Part shown: positions 49,501-62,730 of the stretch, one piece after another
Layout of the letters: each line of letters starts with the position of its first letter
How positions within the stretch are numbered: position 1 is the stretch's first letter
From: Epiperipatus broadwayi
Lineage: Eukaryota > Onychophora > Udeonychophora > Euonychophora > Peripatidae
Direction of reading: 5' to 3'
Assembly (NCBI GenBank): GCA_028023455.1
Contig: JAQFVV010012395.1
Coordinates: 9,042,498-9,106,497, forward strand
Length of the DNA stretch: 64,000 bases
Position numbers and translations under genes: made by a program
The notes under the pieces: model-generated
Databases searched by the model: none
Seen by the model: only the letters and a program-made list of their open reading frames with translations
Told to the model about the DNA's origin: nothing

Positions 49501-50636
49501 ATATAAGAAACTTTACAATGTGTTTGGAGTAGAAAACTAATGCTGTTGGGATTTTTCTAGCCAACCTTCAGGCCATTACTTGATTATGAAATCATAAAAT
49601 CTGTCCTTAGAATATCTATTTTGAAAAAGAAAATGCTGGTACACAAACATTTTTCCATGGATTTATATGATCAGGAATGCATAAATAAAAATAACAGAGC
49701 TGATAAACTGGAATGTTTAGCCATGGACATGGACATCTTCTTTGAATGAAAGCTTGCTGTAATTTAGATAAACTATATATTGGATTCACGTGATGATTGA
49801 TTATTATTTTTTTTGGCTTTTGTAATTTTCTAATTGAAAGTATGTATTGTTTTTTTATTTTTTATTTTTTATTGTGTGCTTAAAATGTTTTTTTTTTCTA
49901 ATTCGATCAACTACAACTTAAAGTGAACAAATGGATAGAAAAATCTTTTGTTGATATAAACTCAAAAGGAAATTCTTTTTAATTAATAGATATATATATA
50001 TACACTTTTTTTTTTAATAAAGTAAATTTTTAGATTCCTCTAGAAGTCAACAATAACTCATCCAGGTGATCTCATCTCAAGTAAGACTTTTACATATATA
50101 ATATTGAGAGTAAGACTTTGAGACAATATACTAATCAATGTTACTAATCTTTTCTTGTAGTTTTATTTATTCTGAATATACGATTAATCCCTCCGAATAA
50201 ATGGACTTTAGCTATCATTAATTTCTACCATAACCGTAACCGACATATAGATAAATGGGAGTGGGCAGTTATAATGATAATCTATTCAATTTAACTATAA
50301 ATATTGTAACAATTATTTTAATGGGTAGTTTTATAAGTAATGAACTTTTATTATGATTTTCTCTATCTTGTGTTATGTATATATTTAATGAATCAGAGAA
50401 TAATGTTGTATCTAATAGGAGTCGACTATTGCGTTTTTATTTCTTGTATGAAGTCACCAAGATGATAAAGAAACCATTAGTTTTTTTTATTATAACTAAA
50501 TATTAATCTATCTTATTATTTCTTGCTTGTAAATAGTTATATTTTTTATATATGTTGTTAATAAATTAGTTGTTTAAATCAATCTGATCTCTGTTTGGTC
50601 ATCACCACCATCACTATGCATTTATACCAACAGATG
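46503..50636. other. 4 kb AT-rich region, no gene seen
   Basis: No open frame above background, no tRNA and no clear transposon were found. A-runs lie near 49230 and 49260. The sequence looks like old, unconstrained intergenic DNA or a large intron. Confidence 0.35.
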
Positions 50637-50775
50637 TTCATCATCATCATCACATGATGCTTTTACATTACTATAGGTTTGGTGATGATCATCATCACAT
50701 TATCAATTTACACTATTATAGGTTTGATGATCATCATCATCACTAAATATTGCTTTAATAAATAATTGATCATCA
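50637..50775. repeat. ATC-rich imperfect tandem repeat
   Basis: catcatcatcat runs alternate with a spacer (acattactataggtttggtg, then acactattataggtttgatg), giving about 46-60 bp units. Confidence 0.8.
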
Positions 50776-50829
50776 TCAGTATTTTCCTATAACTATGCTT
50801 ATATATAAGCCTAATTCATTTAAAATTGA

Positions 50830-51425
50830 GTAGGTTCATCCCTGAAGAGAGTTGATTGTAAGAACTCCCTGAGTTCGAATTCCGTGGTGTAATGGGAATT
50901 AAAAGGGAGATGTATGAATATGCGCTGCTCTAGGTTACATTGAAACATTTTTAAGTAGATTGTGGGATATATTGAAATTGATGTGACTTGGAACTGGGTA
51001 TTTCATGGTAACATCTGTGGTACCCTATTTGAAGGTTCAGATCCGATAGTAGTGAGATGCGCTCCCTTTATTATCTATCATTGCTCATTCTGAAACATCT
51101 GACACACCAAATGTGTTGTCGAATCACAAAATTATGATATGACTTGTTGTAGTAGGTTGACACATTTCACCCAAGTTATCCAATTGCTTAGTCATATTTG
51201 TATCATCATATGGTGTACATCATGGTCCTGGTATATATGGCACCAGTAACTTTGGGTGGCAGGTTTCATTATATCTGGCACACAATGTGTTAGGCATGAA
51301 GATGTTACAATTGATAGAAACATCCAAGTGTGTTTTCAAACTGGGACATCTGGGTATGGCCGTCCATTGTATCTGATGCCACAACAGGGTATGGCAGGTA
51401 AGGTTAATAGTGTTGTCCCGTTATA
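50830..51425. other. GC-richer non-coding segment, possible repeat with B-box-like element
   Basis: This ~600 bp stands out from its surroundings by base composition and lack of A/T runs. Near its start gagttcgaattccgtgg (50872) resembles a tRNA B box, but no full tRNA fold was found. No frame longer than about 40 codons is convincing. It may be an inserted element of unknown type or a conserved non-coding segment. Confidence 0.3.
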
Positions 51426-54400
51426 ATATTTTAACGATAAACAACTTTATTTGGAAAACAAAAAAGTTACATGGAAAAAGCTTACACTTTAATATTTTTT
51501 TTAAAAAAATTGAAAAACTAATTTAATATTGAACCTAGAGATAAAAGATATCATTTATGCTTACATTAGTAATGGCATATATATTTTCTTAGAGAAAAAG
51601 TTGCAGTGAATATTTTTAAAGATATTGACTTAAAAAAGTTTATTACAAACCTCTCTTGAAAAATGATTATAAAGATAAAAACCGACATTATTACGGGTAT
51701 AATTATTATGACAAATTGTCGTTAAAATATACCATAAATTATTTAATATAATATAAAAAAATTTTTTTAAGTATTCCTCAGAAAAAGAAATAAATAGATA
51801 ATTAAAAAAATATATTATCCTGACTAAAGAAATATAACTTTATAAATGACTGTATACCTGCATTACTATAAAATAATGTTTTTGAATGCGATATAAAAAT
51901 ATATATTTTCGTAAATATATGTGTTAAGTTTATATCACTGACACTGATGCATCTGAAAACAGTATAATACAAGTGAACGGGAAAAACTATGAAGACTATT
52001 TATAAAAACCCTTTTCCAGTGATATCACATTAAATAGATATCATCCTGAGGAAGCTACAGATAGGATAGTATTTTTAAAAGATTTTCAGAACAGGATGAA
52101 TAGCCAATTTTTAAATAGTTTTGGATTTTAATAAGTCTACATTATTGTTTTTTTTTACTTTTGAACAACTGCACACTGAGGAGAAAAAAAAGGGTTATCT
52201 GTGGTTAAAGCTTTTGGATGGTAGTGGTCGTCTTAGCAACAAGTGTTAGGGAACTTCTGTGAAAATATTAGAAGGAAGAAAAAAATCTTTTAATATTAAA
52301 CTTTATGGAAAGAAGAAAGTATGGAGTTTAGTAACTATAGTTTTTGTTATCATTTTACATATTAATTGTAGAATTAAGTTTTATTAGTTTTAGAGTAGGA
52401 AAAGTTACACTTTAAATATTTGTATTTAATCTAACAAAATTAATATTTTAAAGAATATTTTAATAGTTTGAAAAGTTTTTTTTTTTAATATTTTAAGGTA
52501 TGATAGTTATGTTGGATAACTGTTATTATTAATTAATATGTTTTCTCATATTAAATATTGAACCAGAAAACATCTATAATAGTGACTGACAAGTGAAGTG
52601 TCACTAGGTAAACTTTATAAAATATATTAATTTTATATGATGTATATTTTATTGTCTGGAATATTTTTATGATATTGCTTTGTCATATGAACGTATGAAC
52701 ATGTGTGTGTGCATTAATTACATATAAAACTTTATTATTATTCTAAAGATATAAGCTTGATTTCTAAAAAGATATGCATACATTTTCTTTTAAATTATCA
52801 ATGTAATATAATTTATTGATACTCATAATTTTTATATGATTCTTTAATGGATGAACCCTATTTTTGGAAATATTTTGAATATTGATTTTAATATTTTAAA
52901 ACAAAATCATTTGTACTTTTTTTTTTATTACTGAGTTTTAAAAGTGAATAAACCTTTTCTAATATATAGTAGTTTAGATTGTTAATGTTATAAGCGAATT
53001 TTGTTTGTTATTTGGAGGAATGCTAGATATTTTTGCGATGTACGTTGTTAAATCTATTGTGAAGTTTTAATCGGTAGTGACTTAGGGATTATGTAAAGAA
53101 ACCTTTGGATGCTTATATGTAGGATCTATGGAGAAAATGGGAAAGTAACCCTTATTGTTATCTTAGTAGTTTATGCAAGTACAGATAATGGAGCTCTGTG
53201 TCTTGTATATATTTTCCGTGGACATTATTTTTTTTTTGATATTTGTATTTTAAAATGTTCGAGTGAGTGGTGAATCAATAGCGTGGACATTATTATTATA
53301 TTTGAGGTTATTAGACAGAGAAGTCATACCTCTTCATTTACACTGTATCTATGTAGATTATCTAATATATTTTATACTATTGAGTCTTTACTCTAGTTAT
53401 TTCTTCAGGTTCTATGCATCGTGTCGCTATCTTAATTTCAACAGTTATTGCATCGTATAGCATTATATTTATGAAAGAAAATAATGAATAATTTTGAATC
53501 GTAGTAGATATGTTTTTTTTTTTTTTTTGGTTTAGGTCAAGCTCAAATACAAATGAGATTGAATGTAATTGCTAACAACGAATAATAAAGAATCATGGAT
53601 ATTTTTCATGTTTTTATTAAACTATCTTTAAAAAAAATAAAAGAGATGAAAACTGTTCATGAGATTTTGAATAATTTTGATATTTTGATTTTACGTGTTA
53701 ATGCATTTTTTTTTTTTTTTAAATAAAACATCCAAAATGAACAACACAAATTAGAATGAATGCTTGTATTTTGTGAATATTATTTTATATTTTAAAAATA
53801 CATGAAACATACATATAAGGATTTTTTTTTTATTTAAAGAGTAGTACCAAGCAAAATATATAGAAGAATGCCAATATTATTGTCATATTAGAGTCGATTT
53901 TATTTATCGAATGAACCAAGAAAAAATATTTAAAATGACACTAGCACTATTATATTAGATAAGTTTAATTGATTTGTTGTAAAAATATTTGAACATATTT
54001 TAAAGATGAGTATTATTTAAATATTAAATATTTTTTTTGTGTACACTTAAAACCATATGTTATAGCTATGTTAATTAAAGAATATTCTTTTATTAAACTA
54101 TAAGAGTATTCTTAAAATGGTATTATATTTTAAATAAATGTGCCATAAAAAGTATATAAGTCAGAGTAAAGACTTATTTACTTGTTGATTTATTATATTT
54201 TTATGATGTGGAAAGATATAAACCAATGTATCTAAATTAGTTTTATATTTGTTAGGTTTTATTAAACGCGATTGTAAATGTATAGTTTTTCTTAAATGTA
54301 TAGGATAATAAAATTTGTTAAACTTGTTTTTATAAAACTTTGTGTTATGTTCACCATCGCAAATACATGATTGACAGATACCAAAATAAATATAATATTT

Positions 54401-55245
54401 GCACAGTACAGATATAATTATTTACTTAAGGAAATTATAATGATTCAGAATATAATATACTTGAGAAATTTATTTTTGCATTAATATTATTATTATTATT
54501 ATGGTCATAATTAATTGCCCAATTTATTGCATAGAATTTTAATATTGTTTGTTGCCACATATGTTCAGATTATATCAGATTATACGAATTGTATTACTTA
54601 TTGTTATTGTTATTATTGTTAGTTACTGTAATATTAAACAGTGGATAAGATTAATAATTATTTAATGAGGAATAAGATTATTATTATTATTATTGTTGTT
54701 GTTGTTCTTTATTATTGTTGTTATTATTATTAGTTAGGTGTAGTTGAGGATGGTACCAAATGTTTTATCATACTTGATTGCAGGAGATTATAAATTGATT
54801 CGAGTTATTTTAAAGAACCTGAGATTATTATGATTATATTGTTTTAATAAAGAGATAATAATTTATTTAGTAACATTATATTAAATTGATTGTTATTATT
54901 TTAAAGTTTTAAGAATGCTATGAATTTATTATTATTTGAAATAATATGGGGGAGGGGAGTAGTGTTCTTATGCCATTGAGATTGTATTCTGCTGGCTCAA
55001 TGTGATTCTTATTGTTTGTTCTTCATTTAATTGTCTCATGATTTATTAATATTTTATTTATTTAATTTTTTATAAACCGAACCATTTATTATTTATTAAT
55101 CAGTTAGAGCTAATTAAATAGTAGATATTACCATAGGATATCTATATTGTTGATTATATTAAGATTATATATATTTTAGTCTAGCTGAATCATTTTATCT
55201 GAGCTAGTCGTATTTTCCTATTATTATATTGAACTGAAGGTGAGG
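51426..55245. other. AT-rich region, no gene seen; trinucleotide repeats near 54.6 kb
   Basis: Imperfect TTA/TTG runs lie at about 54600-54735 (for example attattattgttgttgttg). The 65-codon frame at 53263-53460 (hydrophobic, LRLLDREVIPLHLHCIYVDY) is not supported by anything else. No RNA gene was seen. Confidence 0.35.
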
Positions 55246-55380
55246 ATACAATATATATATATATATAATATTATAAATCGATGTCTGTATTTCTTCAAAA
55301 TAATATACGCAAATTTATAAATAAATATTTAAAAATACAGTATTTAAAAGCTTATAAAAATATATATGTATAACCGTCAC

Positions 55381-55425
55381 TTAGGAGCGCTTTCAGCCAA
55401 CTTGTGGCTTTGTCAACTATCACGT
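55381..55425 (-). ncRNA. Decayed hammerhead ribozyme, left arm
   Basis: On the minus strand the order is GATAG, TTGACAA, stem II AGCCA/TGGCT around CAAGT, GAAA, stem III AG/CT, C17 and then CTA. The expected CTGATGA has become TTGACAA, so C3 and G8 are changed to T and A. These two bases are essential in known hammerheads, so it should not cleave. The fold elsewhere is well kept. Confidence 0.5.
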
Positions 55426-55670
55426 TTAAAATATCAGCTTTCCCATAATTCTATAATAAATCATGTATATATGGTTTCGATTTTAATTATAACAACGTAA
55501 AAATATTGGAAATTGAAAGAAATAATAATAAAAGGAAAATTAAAGAGGCGATGTTGATATGTAAATACAAGCAACATTTGGTTAATAGGCAAGCAGCAAA
55601 CATTAAGATCACAGAATTATGGGAAAGTTGACATTATAGAATTATGGGAAAGCTGATATTTTAAACGTGA

Positions 55671-55708
55671 TAGTTGACAAAGCCACAAGTTGGTTGAAAG
55701 CGCTCCTA
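55671..55708 (+). ncRNA. Decayed hammerhead ribozyme, right arm
   Basis: TTGACAA at 55674-55680 replaces CTGATGA. Stem II is AGCCA (55681-55685) with TGGTT, using a G-T wobble. GAAA is at 55696-55699, stem III AG/CT encloses CG, C17 is at 55705, and stem I is TAG/CTA. It shares the same two core changes as the left arm. Confidence 0.5.
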
Positions 55709-55790
55709 AGTGACGGTTATACATATATTTTTTATAAGCTTTTAAATACTGTACTTTTAAATATTTATTTATAAATTTTCATATATATAT

Positions 55791-58700
55791 AGTAACCTAA
55801 AAGTCTGATCATATCACAACAAACAAAATTAATGATATAACACAAAATTGTTATGATCTAATCTGGTCACGGCCAGGGTACACCACGAAAATCCATCGTA
55901 GCAGTATGTGAAAGTATATTAGACAAATTATAAATACGTAATTTTATCATCTTTCAAAACTTTAATCTGCGATTTTGACTGCATGATACCATATGGCAGA
56001 CCATGGATAAGATGGTATCATTTGTGAAACTATTAAAGATTATGAATTTTAAAATGACATACATAATTTTGGTACAAATGCTGCTCTAGGTATAAGCTTT
56101 GCAATAATAATAAGCATGAAAAACTTGGGTTCTTTCCATTTATAATTTAATAAATATCAATGAGACTCTTGTTATGTTTGATGAATTACAATTATAGCAT
56201 TAAGAAAATAAATTCAATCATAGCATTATCTGGTAAATCTGTTTATAATTTTATAAAATCAATCAATTTTATATCAAGTACTAGAATCAATAAAGCAAAG
56301 CTAAAATGATGGAAAGGGCAAATGGGATTTTGTTGTACCTTACACATCATAAATTATCAAGGACAAAAAGCATTCAAATGTTTTCTCAGAATATTACTAA
56401 AACTCTTATGTCTTACTGACAATAGTATGTACTGCAATGTATGTTCTATTCAAAATATAGAATTTCTGTTTTTGTGAATGACAAATAGCAACGGCACAGT
56501 AAGATTAATTATAAATTAATATTTATTTACAATTTTATGATTAACAAATAATTGATGTAGGATATTTAATATAATTAATACATAAATAAACAAATAAATA
56601 AATAAAATATCATTTCATTTGTTTCCTTCAATAAATATATCATAGGCACAGTTTCATAAAACCTAATCATAAATTTTATTATAATTTGATCTAATTTCTG
56701 CCTTAATGAAACTATACTGAAATTCAACATCAAATCATAAAATACCTAATGTGTTAGTTCCAGAACCAATAAACCTATGCTATAAACATATAATAATATA
56801 ATAAATAATATTATATTTGCAGGAATTAGCTACAATGCAATGCTAAACCAAAGTTAAAATTCAAACTTCAGTTCAGATAAAATATTAATTAACAAACAGT
56901 TAATCATTATGAGAATAATTTAGATAAGACGCCCTGCTACACTTTATGACTCAACTTATAAGTTATACTTATAGATGGAAGGAGTTGATTTTAGCATAAT
57001 AATATAAACCACTTTGCCCAAACTTACATTTATGAAGTAAAATGATATACTGTGGATGCATTCATCTACACATAGGAATGATACAACACTGAGTGCCCTG
57101 TGGATTTATATACCACCATAAAGCAACAAATATAAGTACACAAGTAGGTGGATTAACCACCAGCGCAGGAATGAGTGTAAAAATACAGAAAGTGGCAAAT
57201 AATTAATCTGCGGATTAACCACCAGCACAGACTAATGCCATTTAACATTGTAAAGCAATATTAATATTAACTTCATATTTAAAGTACAAAAATCATCCTC
57301 CTCAGTTATTCTGACAATTCAGACAAACACCAGCAATTTAGCAGATGTCGGTTCATACATAATGAAAAGTGTGTCAATAGTAATGACAACTAATATATTG
57401 AATTATCTTGCTTAAAATATAAACATAGTAACAAGTAACAATGTAATACAAGTGTCATGAATATAGAAACAGAACTTTGGAAAGACTCATAAGACACTTC
57501 ATAAAAGATTGACACACCATAAATTTATTAGTAATTCTCAAGCTTTTTCTGCAAGCGCTATTCCCTCAATTAAATGTTTCATTCAATCCCACGAGTTTAA
57601 TTTAAACATAGTAAAAATATAAATCATGAACCTCACATATAAGTGCATATGATAATAAAATTAAAATTAATTCATTCTTACTCAAATACATAAATAAAAG
57701 TGTACAACATTTTTAGAATACTAAATATTATCCGTGAAATCAATGTAAAAATGTCTTGAACAATAAATACACATTACACAAAGTAATAATTATAAATTAT
57801 AGCCGAATTCCATAGATGTGATTATATCCGTTTGTTCTAGTTATTATGAGTACTTTTAAATTAATGAATTTAATGTGGCACCATGAATATGAGATAGTTC
57901 CAAAAGCATGATATGTAGAGTTTGAATGAAAATGTTCTTCATAAGTTATTAAATTCTACATTTTTATATAGCATTGTTCCAAGCTTATGATATCCAGGCT
58001 ATATTAATTTATCTATCCACATTTAAATCTAGGAATAATAATCAGAGCAAAATAATTTAACAAATCAACATTGGCAATAGAAATCACAAAGTAGGCTGTT
58101 ATTATTATTTAAGTAGTAAACAAATTAAATAATAAATACATTACTGGCAGTATACGTTCAGATATAAGACAATCAATTCTTTATTATTTAAGTGATACAC
58201 AGAAATATTAAACTAGTGTTTCATTAAAATTTTAAATTTAAATTTGATTTTAAATCTCTTTTTTTTTTTAAAAAAAGTTTTCATATCCAAAAAACTTCTG
58301 CAATTAAAATATTTATTTAATGTTGCCAGTTTGTATGTAATAAAATATTCCAAACATACTGATCTTCTGCTATTAATTCTACTTTTAGAATTAAGCATTC
58401 CGATTCATTTCAGATGCAGATATTGAGAAAATTATTCGTGATTTGATACACTTGACCGGACGATTTGAACAGCCCCTTTAAAAATTCAGCAATTCATACT
58501 GTTATTAAATATCACCATATTATATTTAAATCCATATGAGAATTATTGATTAATCCGTTTGTTTATCAATTATTTTTTAAAATATGTGTAACATGTTTTG
58601 TTTACATGTTATTCTTTCACCATTTTGTCTCTTAATAATAATACTAACGGTCTCTTTCACTGCATAAATGTATTTATTATATTTTTATTTAATAATTAAA

Positions 58701-59070
58701 AATTAGTTAAACAAATGGTTTTTGAATTACATGAAAATAATTTCTAAGATTATTTTAAATAAATAAGAATTATTATTATTTTTAATCACATTTTATTAAA
58801 CTTGATGTGTGCTGTCGATTTCTTACAAGTTAAACATACTTGATCCAAATCAGTGGATGAAAAAAAACAATTTTAAATACATTAATATAATACAGACAAT
58901 AAGCAAGATAAAATATTAATTATTCTCACCAATAAATTATCTTAAATGCTAGTAAATAGTCTGTTCAAAATGCAAACCAAGAACAATCAAATCACCAAGA
59001 AGAAGACAGAGAAATTTTTAAATCAGTTCTATCAATCTTTATATTTTACACTGAAATGTAAGGTTACAAT
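55791..59070. other. 3.3 kb AT-rich region, no gene seen
   Basis: A short duplicated motif (ggattaaccaccagcrcag) occurs at about 57152 and 57213. Runs of aaataaataaat lie near 56585. The complementary frames near 58213-58426 are T/A-rich and unsupported. Confidence 0.35.
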
Positions 59071-59075
59071 ATATA

Positions 59076-59336
59076 TATATATCACTAGATGAAGCTTTAT
59101 CAATAACTCCGAACAAGTTTTTGTTTACATAAACAACAAGAAAGATAGAATTCAATATCTCTTTTGTTGTCTCCACCTTCAGACCAGCTGATTTCAAGCT
59201 AGTTGGCTCTAGCTTGAAATCATCTGGTCTGAAGGTGGAGACAATGAAAGAAATATTGAATTACATCTCTCTTGGTGCTTATGTAAACAAAAGCTTGTTC
59301 AGAGTTATTGGTAAAGCTACACCTAGTGATCATTAA
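59076..59336. mobile_element. 260 bp head-to-head hairpin with truncated hammerhead motifs
   Basis: The left arm (cactagatgaagctttatca to gaccagctgatttcaagcta) is followed by its near complement (ctagcttgaaatcatctggt to aaagctacacctagtgatca). The centre falls inside a hammerhead-like sequence: GCTTGAAATCA followed by TCTGGTCTGAAGGTGGAGAC is present in both arms, but CTGATGA is missing from both. The right arm keeps A15.1-T16.1 and C17 (GAAA TCA T C). (TA)n lies at 59070-59081. A third, plus-strand copy lies at 59590-59810. Confidence 0.8.
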
Positions 59337-59589
59337 ATATAAGCTGAAAGCAAGTTACAAAATTTATAACTTGTTTTGTTTATCATAAATGTACCCTTGA
59401 AGGTTTTTGCAATGATATATATTGCAAAGGCTTTTACTACATGGTGAAACTGAACTGAATTCAGACCCACATAGCTATCTAGTTTGTTTGACTGGATTTG
59501 AAGATATTTACATATCTGAAAAATTCATGCTTTTAAACTGATAGAAACTTGTTTCATAAATGCTGGTTTTTTTGAGTTAGTGTTTAGCT

Positions 59590-59810
59590 CTAGTTAGCTC
59601 TAGTTTCTAGTCCTTATCCTTCACTGATGAGAGCCAACTTGCTTGAAATCAGCTGGTATGAAGGTGGAGACAATGAAAGAGATATTGAATTCTATCTCTC
59701 TTGGCATTTATGTAAACAAAAGCTTGTTCGAAGTTATTGATAAAGCTCCATCTAGTGATCATTAAATACAAGCTGAAAGCATGTTCCAAAATTTATAACT
59801 TGTTTTGTTT

Positions 59811-59849
<39 letters not shown>
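59590..59849 (+). mobile_element. Single copy of the 59 kb hammerhead repeat, ending in (TA)n
   Basis: From the hammerhead-like segment onward it matches the right arm of the hairpin (aaggtggagacaatgaaaga to gctccatctagtgatcatta). It continues through acaagctgaaagcatgttcc, also found after the hairpin at 59340, and ends at a (TA)n run, 59814-59849. Upstream, the string actgaattcagacccacata at about 59455 resembles the block in the 23.3 kb unit. Confidence 0.7.
59612..59664 (+). ncRNA. Partly decayed hammerhead ribozyme
   Basis: CTGATGA is at 59624-59630. Stem II is GAGC (59631-59634) with GCTT (59641-59644), loop CAACTT, and GAAA is at 59645-59648. Position 16.1 is G (59652) instead of T, breaking the A15.1-U16.1 pair, with C17 at 59653. 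Stem I is TCA/TGG plus CCTT (59612-59615) with AAGG (59661-59664). The sister copy in the hairpin keeps T at 16.1, so the ancestor was probably active. Confidence 0.6.
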
Positions 59850-59852
<3 letters not shown>

Positions 59853-59979
59853 AATGGGCACACATGCTCTTACATTATTTTAAATAAAATTAGATATTAA
59901 AAATACAAGTTCGCAAATAAAAACTTATTTTTTAAGAATTTAAAATTAAAAATTCAAAGTCATCTAAACTCGTATATAT

Positions 59980-62530
59980 TGAAGCAGTCGGATCTGAGTT
60001 CGATCCTAGCTTCATATTATTTACCCTAATACTAACCTTAAATTTCCGATGCAATGGGGCTTTATATGTTCAATCCATGCTAATTTCCATAATGAATAAC
60101 TTATTTCAAATGCGTAGCAAAATTAATTAGTTTAGTTTAAAATTGATCAATTCTCTAAATAAATTCATGATAAAATATTCATGAATTTATATATATTAAA
60201 TTGCGTGGATTGTGCGTATATATATTTGTAAATATTAAATATATATAATTGTTCGAAAGTTTCATTGCATCGGGAATACTTGTTTTTTTCACCTTTAAAT
60301 AATTTGTAAAGTTTTGTGATTAAAAGCTACATTCCTTCCATAGGCTTTCAAATTCTCAAAAACAACAATAAAGTATTATTAATTAAAAAAGATAAGAATT
60401 CAATTTCTAATTAAAATCATTTCAGATTTTAAGAATTCATTTTCTAATTAGGAAAGGAATTCAAAAATTAGTTTGAAAGCCTTATTGAAGGAATGTATCT
60501 GAAAACAACTAATGGATAATAAAAGAGCGCTAGCCTAAGGCATCTGTGAACAGTATATATAGCTCTGAAAAGTCAGAAGGGAGGGGATCTTTGTTGTAAA
60601 GTAGTACAGTGAACTCTGTGCATGTTAAATTGTATTCATCATGATAGAGGGCTAGAACATCAGGAATCTGGCTACGGTTCCATGAAGTCCCTAGAAATCT
60701 TCAATAGTGCTGCTGAATCTTTCCGGACCGATCAGACTGCTAACATCATGAAAATCTACTAAAAATGCTGTTCCAATAATCAACCAAATGGTGCCTACGT
60801 TTCACCGACTTGGATGTGTAACTTAAGAACCTAGCACGGACGGGTAATATATTTCTCATGAACTCTAAACTCTCTGGCCAGTTCGAACTTTATTTTACAC
60901 TCCTTTTTAAGAGCTCTTTATTCTCTAATGTAAAAATCTTTCTAACACCTTTTATTTACGCTATTGTAAATCTATATCTTAATTCTTTAATCTCTAGTCT
61001 TTAAACTTTTCTCTTCTTACTTGGCGGTTCAGTTAATATATATATTTGTGTGCTTTATTAATGTTCGTTTATTTAAAATTATATGCCAATAATCTCTCGA
61101 CTCGATGAGCTCCTTTGTTCTATTTGCCTCATGCAAATAATATATTAATTTTAAATAGTAATTCTCGCCCATTAGAACTAAATTTATAAGTTCTATCAAT
61201 CATCGAGTCAAAAGAAATATTACATGTTTACTATTTTTATAATTGGCTAATAATCAATTATTAGCTCCGTTTTTACCTATGTCCCCAGCTCCTATCTAAT
61301 ACACAAAGGTTTATATATTCACAAAATGTTAAAATATTATTTTCTCGTTCCACTAATATTTATTAACTCAAATATAATGTTAAATGTTTTATTGCAAAAG
61401 GGCCGATAAAGGGTTAAATAGATTCTAATTCAACTTTTGTTATTTGTATTAAGATTCAGTAAGAGCACAATGATTAGGGCATAATTAATATAACTTACAA
61501 ATACTTTCAAATAGTTTGTTAAAAGCTCGTTTGACTTTAATTAATTGATCAAATTATCATGTCGAGCATTCTATATGGGTTTTAGTTTTCAATGATAACT
61601 ATCAAGTCATCATCATCGAACGTTGCTGATGTAGGGCAATGTTCCGCTCCGTTAGGCTGGTCAGTGATCATATTTCTCTTATTTAAAATTATCAAGAAGA
61701 AAGTACTTCCGCTCCCTTCATAGTAGTCAAAGGGCATAAGACTTGTTAAATGCAAGCCGCCATAGGACTTCGATCATTGACTAGCAATCGTCTTTCAAGT
61801 GGATTTTCCGGAAAAGCCTGCTCGGATGCTCGTAATTCATGATGAATTGATTTAAATTAAAGTCGAACAAATTCTCAAATATATTATTAATTAAATCTGT
61901 TTTCACATCAAGATTAAAGTTATGCCCTAAAATACGTATCTTGCTCTTCGTGAATAGATTTTCGAATGTGAAAATAAATATCACATTCCATCGTAATCAA
62001 ATTAGAGCAATCATTTCCTTCATTAATGAATACCTGTATCAGCCTTTATATTTCTTGTTGGGGGCATAGGCAGAGACTTTTAATTTATGTAATACTTGTT
62101 GGCATATGATAAGGACCGCCACTCTTATTATAATTGTAAGATATCTTAAAGACTAGAGGTAATTAATGCATTCTTTATTTTATGAAACAAAACAAATTAT
62201 TTTTATTAAATATTTTCTAACATACTTGGTTTTCTTAGTTCATTATTCTTTTTATAATTATTTAAATGTTAATACCCGCTGTCTGTGTTGGCAACCCGAA
62301 CATACATATGATTCAATTTATAAAATTATTCAAAGTATATAAATTCTTAGATATTAGTGTTACTCAGGAGTCTCTAGTCCTCACCAACCGTTGAGCTAGT
62401 TCTTGGCGCATAGCACTGTGCCGTTGATTTCTGCTATCTGAGCTGTTGAGTTGGGTTTGAATTCAGTTTTGGTTCAGCTGAATTTGGAATCCGATTTGAC
62501 TTGAGATGGTGGTGGGTTTCGACCGGTACA
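59980..62530 (-). mobile_element. 2.6 kb TG...CA element with ATAT duplication, solo-LTR-like, copy 2
   Basis: This is the inverted counterpart of 30446-33080. On the plus strand it starts TGAAGCAGTCGGATCTG and ends CGACCGGTACA, with ATAT on both sides (59976-59979 and 62531-62534). It is 2551 bp long. Similarity to copy 1 runs end to end (for example the tgttggcaacccgaacatac, gccgccataggacttcgatc and gactcgatgagctcct blocks), with many small differences, so neither is very recent. The 96-codon frame of copy 1 is not open here, arguing against a protein. Confidence 0.75.
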
Positions 62531-62634
62531 ATATATATATATAAAATCGCATAGATGGAAAAATTATTAAAAGAAAACTTTATTTAAAAAAAAGAAAGAG
62601 TTTTAAAACTGAATTTTAAGAAAAAAAACTTAAA

Positions 62635-62693
62635 GATATACAGATCAAATACATATATATATATATATATATATATATGTATTTGATCTGTAT

Positions 62694-62729
<36 letters not shown>

Positions 62730-62730
62730 T
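62635..62730. repeat. Perfect 62 bp TA-centred palindrome and (TA)n
   Basis: GATATACAGATCAAATAC, (TA)n, then the exact complement GTATTTGATCTGTATATC spans 62635-62696. A further (TA)n runs to 62727. It lies about 100 bp beyond the end of the LTR-like element. Confidence 0.9.

Larger units (their letters stand above)
55300..55790. mobile_element. Head-to-head inverted repeat with decayed hammerhead motifs
   Basis: The left arm (about 55305-55450) is the reverse complement of the right arm (about 55650-55787), separated by about 200 bp. Each arm carries attatgggaaagctgatatt, a decayed hammerhead, and then ctaagtgacggttatacata and an AT-rich tail. The right side has a further partial duplication (gaattatgggaaagttgaca). 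(TA)n tracts bound it at 55248-55266 and 55783-55791. No protein is encoded. The layout matches the other hammerhead loci in the window. Confidence 0.75.

Noticed and set aside
58213-58426. Overlapping frames on both strands
   Set aside because: Both are driven by A/T runs and have no protein features.
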